From positions 1-13,372 of the forward strand of contig JAFMSC010000062.1 of the NCBI GenBank assembly GCA_017353825.1: 13,372 nt of DNA, written 5' to 3'. Below are positions 7,650 to 13,321 of the stretch, in pieces. The notes under the pieces were generated by a model that saw only the letters and a program-made list of their open reading frames with translations, was not told the origin of the DNA and searched no databases. The position numbers and the translations under genes were made by a program. The stretch's first letter is position 1, and every line of letters begins with the position of its first letter. Origin of the DNA: Hyphomicrobiaceae bacterium (lineage in GTDB: Bacteria > Pseudomonadota > Alphaproteobacteria > Rhizobiales > Hyphomicrobiaceae).

Positions 7650-8465
7650 ATGCACGTGTCATCGTCTTCCAACCACGCGTCGTCAGAGACTGAGGGTGAC
7701 CAGGACGGCCCCACCGAAAGGCAGGCGGCGATCCTGGCCCTGGTCAAAGCGCATGGTTTTGCGACCATCGATGACCTGGCAAGAAGGTTCGAGGTCTCCA
7801 CCCAGACCATACGGCGGGATATCACGCGTCTGGACGAGCTAAAGTTGTTGCGTCGCTTCCATGGGGGGGCCGGGCTCCATGAAGCGGCGGCGTGGCCGGG
7901 CCGCGGCCACAAGCTCGAGCCGCAGGCAACGTCCGCCAAGGGCCGCATCGGAGACGCGGTCGCAGCCGTTATCCCCGACGGCACTTCGGTCTTTCTTGAC
8001 GTGAGCACGACGGTCGAGACCGTCACGCTGGCGTTGTCTTCGCACAAGCAGCTGCAGATCGTCACCCCAAGCGTAACTGCGGCGGCGCTCCTTGCCAGGA
8101 CCCCCGTGGCGTCGGTCATCGTCACCGGCGGTTTGATCCGAGGTCCAGATGGGTCTCTCGTCGGAGACGCGGCTGTGGCAGCCATCTCCCGCTTCAAGCT
8201 GGACTGGGCCGTGATCGGATGCTCGGGATTTGAGGACGACGGAACGGCGATGGATGTCGATCTATTGCAGGTGGAGGTCAAGCAGCACATGCTTAACCGT
8301 TCCCGCCGTGCTCTCCTTGTTGCAGAATCGACGACGTTGCAGCGCCGTGCGGTTGTCAACCTCGCTCCGCTCGCGGCCTTCGATATCCTCGTGACCGATC
8401 AGGAGCTTCCCGCGCATCTCGCCGAAGTGGCAAGAGCCTCAGGATGCGAGGTGAAGATCGCCTAG
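7650..8465 (+). CDS. DeoR/GlpR-family transcriptional regulator
   Basis: 271-residue cytoplasmic DNA-binding protein. Residues 22-75 form the DeoR winged helix-turn-helix (TERQAAILALVKAHGFATID, then RRFEVSTQTIRRDITRLDEL and the wing RRFHGGAG). Residues 95-250 form the sugar-phosphate sensor domain: KGRIGDAVAAVIPDGTSVFL, DVSTT, IVTGGLIR, SLVGDAA and a C-terminal ILVTD. DeoR proteins usually repress a neighbouring sugar or polyol operon and are released by a phosphorylated intermediate; no such operon lies beside it here. The first 20 residues are Ser-rich and non-conserved, and ATG 7650 has no clear Shine-Dalgarno, so the true start could lie slightly downstream. It is convergent with the next gene. 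Confidence 0.92.
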   Translation: MHVSSSSNHASSETEGDQDGPTERQAAILALVKAHGFATIDDLARRFEVSTQTIRRDITRLDELKLLRRFHGGAGLHEAAAWPGRGHKLEPQATSAKGRIGDAVAAVIPDGTSVFLDVSTTVETVTLALSSHKQLQIVTPSVTAAALLARTPVASVIVTGGLIRGPDGSLVGDAAVAAISRFKLDWAVIGCSGFEDDGTAMDVDLLQVEVKQHMLNRSRRALLVAESTTLQRRAVVNLAPLAAFDILVTDQELPAHLAEVARASGCEVKIA

Positions 8466-8479
8466 CGCACCTTGTGCGC
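8465..8479. terminator. Perfect short hairpin between convergent genes, possible bidirectional terminator
   Basis: GCGCAC (8465-8470) and GTGCGC (8474-8479) form a perfect six-pair stem with a three-base CTT loop, beginning at the last base of the deoR-type stop codon and lying in the 60-bp gap between two convergent genes. No T run follows on either strand, so it is not a classical intrinsic terminator. Position is the main argument. Confidence 0.35.
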
Positions 8480-8525
8480 CTTGGCCAGCGCCGTCGGCCG
8501 TGCTCCAACCGTGCGGGAAGCCGTT

Positions 8526-9182
8526 TCACTCCGCAAAGGTCCAGAAGGCTTGAGCCGCGAACAGAATTTCCCGATGCAGCTTCAGATAGCGGTCCGTCTG
8601 CAGCTGCGTGAGCTGGGGACGCTCGCGGGCGTCGCACGGCGGTTGACGATCACCGAGCGCCTCGGCCATCTCGATAAAGTAGTATCCGCGGGAGAAGCGC
8701 CCATAGGGTCGCTCGGGGTCGATCAGCCTGATCGCGCCAAACCACACCTCGGTGTTGAGGTGGCGCAGGAGCTTGAGATGATCTGTGGTGACGGTGAACG
8801 GGAACGTGCGGTGCGGTGGCAGGACGATCGGAGGATTGCCCTCGGCGTCGAAGGGGAGCTTTCCTTCTTCCGCATAGTCAAGATGATAGTTCTCAAGTCT
8901 GTAGGTCCCCGGGGTGAGTTTGGCGGTGGAAAAGAAGCCCTTAACATCGTTGGTCAGCATCGCATCCAGCGTGTTCCAACGCTCGATCGGCGGGATGGCG
9001 GCCATCTCGGGAACCCGGGCGGCGAAATCATCGGTGAAGCCCTCATTGGCGTCCGCGCGTTCATGCTCCAACATGAGAACGATGCCACCGGCCTCCACGG
9101 GGTACCAGTAAGGGCGCAGATGCTTCCGCAGCTCTGCGATGCGCGCGGAGGCGTCCGGGAGCAGCCCTGATGCAACGGCCAT
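8526..9182 (-). CDS. Conserved-looking hypothetical soluble protein (unrecognised family)
   Basis: 218-residue protein with no signal peptide or membrane segment. I do not recognise the family. It has a regular globular composition rich in aromatic residues and prolines: RPYWYPVEAGGIVLMLEHE (23-41), PPIERWNTLDAMLTNDVKG (64-82), LENYHLDYAEEG (96-107), PPHRTFPFTVTTDHLKLLR (122-140) and VWFGAIRLIDPERPYGRFSR (146-165). Several His residues sit near acidic residues, but no known catalytic motif is evident. The frame is open upstream to 9254, but ATG 9182 is preceded on this strand by AGAGGA with a 7-base spacer and begins the protein-like sequence, so it is the chosen start. The gene stands alone, convergent with the DeoR gene. 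Codon use matches its neighbours. Confidence 0.75.
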   Translation of the reverse strand: MAVASGLLPDASARIAELRKHLRPYWYPVEAGGIVLMLEHERADANEGFTDDFAARVPEMAAIPPIERWNTLDAMLTNDVKGFFSTAKLTPGTYRLENYHLDYAEEGKLPFDAEGNPPIVLPPHRTFPFTVTTDHLKLLRHLNTEVWFGAIRLIDPERPYGRFSRGYYFIEMAEALGDRQPPCDARERPQLTQLQTDRYLKLHREILFAAQAFWTFAE

Positions 9183-9311
9183 TGACGTGTCCTCTATTCG
9201 CCGCCACGACAAGCAGGCGCTCGCCCAGGGCGCACGCCAAAGGCGCATGACCACTGACGGCGTTGCGCTCGTCGTTGACGGCCAAGTAGGCGCTTTTTCC
9301 CCCGACGGGGC

Positions 9312-9479
9312 ATGGAGTTAGCAGAGACCAACATCCTTTTCGTACCCGCGGATGCTCGGGTCGATTGCCGTGTCGGTCGCAATACGGCGCAAAGCGCGGT
9401 CTGGATCAATCAACGCTACGAGCTCGCGCTGCTGCTCGTGCATGGAACAGCATACCAGCTTGAGCTTGGCCTTGATTGA
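9312..9479 (+). CDS. Possible small ORF of 55 residues (doubtful)
   Basis: ATG 9312 to TGA 9477-9479 encodes 55 residues with an unremarkable soluble composition (NILFVPADARVDCRVGRN, then VWINQRYELALLLVHG). The only ribosome-binding-like sequence is GGGG, too close to the ATG. Third-position GC is about 60 percent, lower than in neighbouring genes. A 41-residue ORF on the other strand (9318-9443) overlaps it almost fully and has about 70 percent third-position GC, so at most one is real, and both may be remnants. I recognise neither. Confidence 0.2.
   Translation: MELAETNILFVPADARVDCRVGRNTAQSAVWINQRYELALLLVHGTAYQLELGLD
9318..9443 (-). CDS. Possible small ORF of 41 residues, antisense to the previous entry (doubtful)
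   Basis: From ATG 9443 to TAA at 9318 this minus-strand frame encodes a 41-residue peptide with a natural-looking composition (RELVALIDPDRALRRIA, then a Cys-terminated end GYEKDVGLC). The frame continues about 15 codons upstream without a start codon before a stop, so it could be the 3' end of a decayed gene. No Shine-Dalgarno is visible. High third-position GC favours this strand over the opposite one. Function unknown. Confidence 0.22.
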   Translation of the reverse strand: MHEQQRELVALIDPDRALRRIATDTAIDPSIRGYEKDVGLC

Positions 9480-9680
9480 CTGGGTTCGTCAGAGGTGGTC
9501 GTGCGCGAATGACAGCCCGTGCATGGAGATGGGCCTAACCGCGAAGTTGGGCTAACGCCTGATACCGTTCCACGGCAATCGTGGCGGAGGGATCCCGGGC
9601 GTGCAGGGGGATGCCACCCGACCCCCTTGCGCTCGAGGGGCAGGCGGCGACGCATCGTCAGCACCCCCTGTCGCTCGGTT

Positions 9681-9710
9681 GACTGGGTAGCCGCCTTCGC
9701 GGGAATGACG
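9681..9710. repeat. REP-like palindromic element ('VIPAKA' type)
   Basis: The 30-bp segment contains CCGCCTTCGCGGGAATGACG (9691-9710), close to the widely dispersed proteobacterial repeat whose other strand reads CGTCATTCCCGCGAAGGCGG and translates as VIPAKAG. It includes a CCGC-CTTC-GCGG hairpin. Such elements are usually found in many copies between genes. This copy lies about 60 bp past the stop of the minus-strand dehydrogenase gene. Copy number in the genome cannot be judged from one window. Confidence 0.6.
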
Positions 9711-9768
9711 CCGTCACCCGTGGGCAGCGACAATTTTGCGAGGCGCTGTTGGGAGGGTTCGAGCGCAC

Positions 9769-11091
9769 TCATTTCGGTGGGGTGTTGCGCCAGGGGGCGA
9801 TGGCGAGCGCGTGGCCGTCGAAGCCCTCGTAGGTGGCGAGCGTGTGGGCGGCCTCGGCCAGGGGCGGATAGCCGACCTCGGAGACGTGCACCAGGGAGGT
9901 GCGCTTCATATAGTCGTAGACCGACAGCGGCGAGGCGGTGCGCGCTGCCCCAGCGGTGGGCAGCACGGCGTTGGGGCCGAGCACGAAGTTGCCGAGGCAG
10001 ATGGCGGCGTGCTCGCCCAAGAGAATCTCGCCGGCATTGACCAGGCGTTCCACGTAGGAGAACGGATCGGCCGAGTGCACCTGCAGGTGTTCGGCTGCAT
10101 ACTCGTTGGTGAAGGCGATGGCTTCGTCCATGTCGCGGGCCAGCACGACACCGCCGCGGTGGCCCGTCAGCACCGTGCGCGAGAACTGGCGCCGGCCCTC
10201 CGACTGGCGCTCCCAGATCTTCGGGACATAGCCGTCGACGAGGTCGGCGATCCGGGCGTCGGCCGTGACCAGGAAAGCGGAGGAATCGGGGCCGTGCTCG
10301 GACTCGTTGATGAGATCGAGCGCGGCCTTCCAGGGGTTGGCGGTACTGTCGGCCAGCACGATGGCCTCCGACGGACCGGCCGGCGGGCCGGGATCGATCT
10401 GACGCGACACCAGCTCTTTGGCTGCCACCACCCAGGGGCTGCCGGGGCCAACGATCTTGTCGCATTTGGGGACGGTGGCGGTGCCGTAGGCCACGGCCGC
10501 CACGGCCTGCGCGCCACCCGCCTTGTAGACCTCGCTCACGCCCACGGCGCGGGCGCAGAACAGGGTGGCGTCGTCCACGCAGCCGTCGGGACCGGGCGGC
10601 GTGATGAGGACGATGCGCGGCACCTTGGCCACCACCGCGGGGATGAGCGTCATCAGGCAGACCGAGGGGAATGAGCCCTTGCCGCGCGGCACGTAGCAGG
10701 CGACGCTGGGGATCGGAGCCCAGCGCTCCCCCGCCAGCACGCCGGCCGCAACCGGCGTCAGCATGATGGGCTTGGGCAGCTGCGTCTGGTGATAGCGCAG
10801 GATATTGTCGCGCGCGTAGAAGATGGCCTTGGCGAGCTCGGACGGCACGGCAGCGCAGCCCCGCTCCATCTCCTCCGCGGCCACGCGGATGCCGTCGGCC
10901 GGCACGCGCGCACCGTCGAACTGGGCGGCAAACTCGCTCAAGGCGGCATCGCCGCGCTCGCGCACCGCCTCGATGATGGGCCGTACCTTGTCGAGGTAGG
11001 CGCCGAGGTCGGCCTCGGCCCGCAGGATGAGCCGCGAGCGGGCTTCGAGCGTCATCTCGGCGAGGACGAAACGGGAGATGTTGGTGGTCAC
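9769..11091 (-). CDS. Histidinol-dehydrogenase-family NAD-dependent dehydrogenase (HisD paralogue, substrate uncertain)
   Basis: 440-residue enzyme of the HisD fold. Family blocks are present: WAPIPSVACYVPRGKGSFPS (124-143), CDKIVGPGSPWVVAAKELV (210-228), GPSEAIVLAD (239-248), ESEHGPDSSAFLVT (263-276), EYAAEHLQV (330-338), GPNAVLPTAGAARTASPLSV (372-391) and EGFDGHA (422-428). Compared with E. coli HisD, zinc ligands Gln259 and Asp360 correspond to Glu263 and Asn368, while His262 and His419 are kept (His266, His427). The catalytic Glu326-His327 pair is kept as Glu334-His335, and His367 becomes Ala375. This pattern argues for a paralogue acting on another substrate; sulfopropanediol dehydrogenase (HpsN) is one HisD-like possibility. 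GTG 11091, eight bases after AGGG, is preferred to GTG 11106, which lacks a ribosome-binding site. Confidence 0.85.
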   Translation of the reverse strand: MTTNISRFVLAEMTLEARSRLILRAEADLGAYLDKVRPIIEAVRERGDAALSEFAAQFDGARVPADGIRVAAEEMERGCAAVPSELAKAIFYARDNILRYHQTQLPKPIMLTPVAAGVLAGERWAPIPSVACYVPRGKGSFPSVCLMTLIPAVVAKVPRIVLITPPGPDGCVDDATLFCARAVGVSEVYKAGGAQAVAAVAYGTATVPKCDKIVGPGSPWVVAAKELVSRQIDPGPPAGPSEAIVLADSTANPWKAALDLINESEHGPDSSAFLVTADARIADLVDGYVPKIWERQSEGRRQFSRTVLTGHRGGVVLARDMDEAIAFTNEYAAEHLQVHSADPFSYVERLVNAGEILLGEHAAICLGNFVLGPNAVLPTAGAARTASPLSVYDYMKRTSLVHVSEVGYPPLAEAAHTLATYEGFDGHALAIAPWRNTPPK

Positions 11092-11305
11092 GATGTCTAC
11101 CCTCACGCGATTTTTGGCCCTCTCGCGATTTTTGCCCCTCCTCGCGATTTTTGGCCCCCTCGCGATTTTTGGCCTGACGCGGCGCGGCCGTGTGCTGGTA
11201 TCAGAGCCATCCCCTTAGGCCCGCGGCCTCGATCTCGCAAGAGACCGGCCGGAGCCGGGCCCGAGCGGTTTGCACGCGCCGCATCCCAACTTGGAGCCGC
11301 CCCTC
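11092..11305. promoter_or_regulatory. Intergenic control region between divergent dehydrogenase and phosphatase genes
   Basis: About 214 bp separate the two divergent genes and should hold both promoters. The half next to the dehydrogenase gene carries four near-identical tandem units (11106-11174). The other half is very GC-rich with no recognisable -35/-10 pair. GGAG at 11292-11295 serves as ribosome-binding site for the GTG at 11306. Confidence 0.45.
11106..11174. repeat. Four tandem copies of an 18-19 bp unit, CGCGATTTTTGGCCC core
   Basis: CGCGATTTTTGGCCC or a one-base variant begins at 11106, 11124, 11143 and 11161, a period of 18, 19 and 18 bp. The second copy lacks one G (CGCGATTTTTGCCCC). 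The T5 tract recurs once per unit in otherwise GC-rich DNA. The array ends 15 bp before the preferred start codon of the minus-strand dehydrogenase gene, so it lies in its leader or promoter. It may be a multi-site operator, phased A-tract DNA or a simple minisatellite expansion. Confidence 0.85.
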
Positions 11306-12028
11306 GTGACACCGACGCCCAACATCAGCCTGGACGACCGGCTGTTCCTGCCGCCGGACACGCGCGCCATCTTGTGGGACCTGGACGGCACGCTGGTCGA
11401 CTCCTTCCGGTTCGATCTTGCGGTGTGCGCCGGCATCCTGTCGGCCCACGCTGGGCGTACCATTCATATTCCAGAGGCCCTGATGCGCGAAGGCTTCGCC
11501 CTGAGCGGCAGCGATTTCTGGGCCTTCCTGTTCAACTCGCTCCACGTTGAGGCCCCCACCGGTGCCCTGGAGGCCGCCCACGCCGACTGGCTGGCGCAGC
11601 GCCTTCGGCAGGCGTTTCCGCTCAACGAGGGTGTGCGCGAGGTGCTGGAGGCGGCGCGCTCGGCGAACCTGCGCCAAGCGGTCGTGTCCAACAACCCTGA
11701 GGACGAGTTGGTCAAGATCCTCGACAACTGCGGGCTCCTGGACCGCTTCGAGGTGGTGGCCGGCAACGACGGCTCTGGCCGCGCCAAGAAGCCGGCGCCT
11801 GACAGCCACCTTTACGCGGCCCGCGCTCTCGGCGTCGACCCGGCCAGGTGTGCGGCGGTCGAGGATTCCCTCCTCGGCCTCCAGGCCGCCCGCGCGTGTG
11901 GCGCCTACGTCGTCGCCGTCGCCAGCGGGGCCGAGCCGTTCGAGACCCTAGAGGCCAGCGGCCTGGCCGACGCCTGCTACCCGTGCTTTGGGCGCCGGGC
12001 GCCTGAAAATGGGTACAATCTCCGCTGA
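11306..12028 (+). CDS. HAD-superfamily hydrolase (phosphoglycolate phosphatase/beta-phosphoglucomutase-like)
   Basis: 240-residue cytoplasmic enzyme with all four HAD motifs: motif I ILWDLDGT (nucleophile D25, acid D27), motif II VVSNN (S128), motif III lysine in KKPAPD (K162), and motif IV AVEDSLLGLQAAR (E186, D187). A helical cap lies between residues about 33 and 105, as in subfamily IA enzymes that act on phosphoglycolate or sugar phosphates. Substrate cannot be read from the sequence. The frame is open from TTG 11270, but GTG 11306 is preferred because GGAG (11292-11295) precedes it at 10 bases and the catalytic domain starts soon after. It is divergent from the HisD-like gene, which may be functional pairing or chance. 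Confidence 0.88.
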   Translation: MTPTPNISLDDRLFLPPDTRAILWDLDGTLVDSFRFDLAVCAGILSAHAGRTIHIPEALMREGFALSGSDFWAFLFNSLHVEAPTGALEAAHADWLAQRLRQAFPLNEGVREVLEAARSANLRQAVVSNNPEDELVKILDNCGLLDRFEVVAGNDGSGRAKKPAPDSHLYAARALGVDPARCAAVEDSLLGLQAARACGAYVVAVASGAEPFETLEASGLADACYPCFGRRAPENGYNLR

Positions 12029-12241
12029 CGCCCTATTGCAGCTTGCGCGCCCTTCTCCCGTTGCCAGCACAACGACCGAATGAACATGTGCTAGCAACCA
12101 GAGAGCCGACACGCTCGGCACCCTATCCCCAAATGAGGCCGCGCGCCGAAGTTAACGCTTCCTTTACCTTCAGACTTGTGCTACCAACTCCATCTACAAG
12201 GTGCTAGCGAAAGGTGCTAGCACGAGCGCAAGGACCGCGCC
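12029..12241 (+). promoter_or_regulatory. parA control region with TGCTAGCA palindromic sites
   Basis: The perfect 8-bp palindrome TGCTAGCA occurs at 12089-12096 and 12215-12222, with one-mismatch copies at 12179-12186 (TGCTACCA) and 12202-12209 (TGCTAGCG). The last two form a direct repeat of AAGGTGCTAGC with a 13-bp period, ending 19 bp before the parA start. Operators of small ParA systems with ribbon-helix-helix partners usually consist of short, closely spaced repeats just upstream of parA and can double as the centromere site. A GCCGA/TCGGC hairpin (12105-12119) lies after the HAD gene without a T tail. AAGGA (12230-12234) is the parA ribosome-binding site. Confidence 0.65.
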
Positions 12242-12901
12242 ATGAGAGTGTGGAGTATCATCAGCCAGAAGGGCGGGAGCGGGAAGACCACGCTCGCCCT
12301 GCACTTGGCGATCGCCGCCGCAGAGGAGCTGAAGGTCCTGGTGATCGATCTCGATCCCCAGCAGTCGGCCGAGCGCTGGCACGCCATCCGGCAGCGTGCG
12401 ACGGGCAGCAAGGATGATCCCAGCATCGCCGCCGGGCCCTACACCAAGCTTCCCGAGATGATCAGGGTGGCCAAGAAGCTCGGCGCCGAATTGGTGCTGA
12501 TCGACACGCCGCCAAAGCTCGACAAGGCCATCACCGCGGCGCTCACTCCGGCAACCTTGGGAATCATCCCCGTGAAGTCCTCAATCCTTGATCTGCAAGC
12601 GCTCGAGGACTGCGTGCGGGTGGTGGAATTCGCCAAGGCGAAGGCCAAGAGCGTGGTGGTCATGAATGCCGTGCCCACGGGGCGCAACAAGGATGCCTCG
12701 ATCAAGGAAGTGGCGCGCTATGCCGGCCGTCACGAACTCGAGGTGATGCCCGAGCGCCTGAGCGAGCTGTCGGTCTATGCCCAGGGGCTCAGGAGCGGAC
12801 GCGGCGTTACGGAGACGGATAGGAATGGCACGTCGGCCAAAGAAATCACCGCCCTCCTCGAAGCGCTCTGGGCGCGCGACAGCGAAGGCACGGAAGGCTG
12901 A
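12242..12901 (+). CDS. parA: Small ParA/MinD-family partition ATPase (type Ib-like, no N-terminal HTH)
   Basis: 219-residue ATPase that starts directly with the deviant Walker A motif, KGGSGKTT (10-17, with signature Lys10 and catalytic-site Lys15). The Walker A' motif VLVIDLDPQQSAERW (32-46, D38), Walker B VLIDTPP (85-91, D88) and the C-terminal GLRSGRGVTETDRNGTSAKE (182-201), which matches the usual ParA end, are all present. Lack of an N-terminal DNA-binding domain places it with ParF-like type Ib proteins and with orphan ParA/MinD ATPases that position other cargo. Such proteins bind nucleoid DNA in the ATP form and are stimulated by a partner. The next gene overlaps it by 77 bp and probably encodes that partner. 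ATG 12242 follows AAGGA with a 7-base spacer. Confidence 0.93.
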   Translation: MRVWSIISQKGGSGKTTLALHLAIAAAEELKVLVIDLDPQQSAERWHAIRQRATGSKDDPSIAAGPYTKLPEMIRVAKKLGAELVLIDTPPKLDKAITAALTPATLGIIPVKSSILDLQALEDCVRVVEFAKAKAKSVVVMNAVPTGRNKDASIKEVARYAGRHELEVMPERLSELSVYAQGLRSGRGVTETDRNGTSAKEITALLEALWARDSEGTEG

Positions 12902-13214
12902 CGTGGACCTCGAGAACATCTCGCTGACCGACGCGATCAAGGCGGTAGCCACCGGCCACGTGCGCGCCCGCAACGAGGCCGCCGCATCGCCGCCCGAACC
13001 GTCGATGACGCAGGCCTTGAAGGATGTGGCGAGCCGCAAGCGCAACCCGCCGACCACGCGGGCGGGGCGCAAGGGCATCGTCATCTACGTGGACCAGGAC
13101 GTGGCCGCCGCCGTGCGCCGCCTGGCGGCGGAGCTCAACACGACGGTGCAGGCGCTTGGCACCACCGCCTTCGACCTGCTGCTCGAGAAGTTCGGAGAGC
13201 CGCGGCCGGGATAA
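12825..13214 (+). CDS. ParA partner with C-terminal ribbon-helix-helix-like domain
   Basis: 129-residue protein. Residues 1-27 are a basic, Pro/Ser-rich tail (MARRPKKSPPSSKRSGR…). Residues 33-43 (SLTDAIKAVAT) and 60-70 (SMTQALKDVAS) are two copies of one short motif. Residues 80-127 look like an antitoxin-type ribbon-helix-helix: strand GIVIYVDQD, helix VAAAVRRLAAELN, then TTVQALGTTAFDLLLEKFGE. Partners of small ParA proteins often have a basic unstructured N-terminus that stimulates the ATPase and a C-terminal ribbon-helix-helix that binds DNA. ATG 12825, inside parA in another frame, has GGAG (12811-12814) upstream. GTG 12903, just past the parA stop, is an alternative giving 103 residues. 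The domain call is pattern-based. Confidence 0.75.
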   Translation: MARRPKKSPPSSKRSGRATAKARKADVDLENISLTDAIKAVATGHVRARNEAAASPPEPSMTQALKDVASRKRNPPTTRAGRKGIVIYVDQDVAAAVRRLAAELNTTVQALGTTAFDLLLEKFGEPRPG

Positions 13215-13321
13215 GCAAGCCGGTTAGGTGCTCGGGGTTAGGGGTCGGACCACCTGCCCCCGGCTGACAGAATCGCCAAGGTTGGTCGTGAGGGGTTCAC
13301 CACTCTGATGGGGAGGGAGCC

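Larger units (their letters stand above)
9183..9768. other. Gene-poor stretch with short overlapping ORFs and palindromic sequence
   Basis: No gene is convincing in these 586 bp. The segment 9312-9479 is open on both strands, and each reading looks moderately protein-like (listed separately). Between 9570 and 9710 several short inverted repeats occur: CCACG/CGTGG (9570-9584), CCCCT/AGGGG (9623-9640, 8-base loop) and the REP-like element at 9681-9710. This resembles an intergenic mosaic of repeats downstream of the minus-strand dehydrogenase gene. The last third may include its transcription end, but no T-tailed hairpin is seen. Confidence 0.45.

Noticed and set aside
9416..9768. Minus-strand frame containing GVIPAKAATQS that runs into the dehydrogenase gene in another frame.
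   Set aside because: The peptide is the usual spurious translation of a REP-like repeat, not a protein domain.
9736..10674. Long open frame on the plus strand (over 300 codons).
   Set aside because: It is antisense to the HisD-like gene, Gly/Arg/Val-rich as expected from high-GC antisense reading, and has no family resemblance.
11106..11174. Tandem repeats considered as a CRISPR array.
   Set aside because: The unit is too short and the spacing leaves only 3-4 bases between copies, so there are no spacers; no cas genes are present.
11103..11312. Minus-strand frame with repeats of SRGGQK/SRGGAK.
   Set aside because: It is simply the translation of the tandem AT-tract repeat and GC-rich leader; no independent sign of coding.
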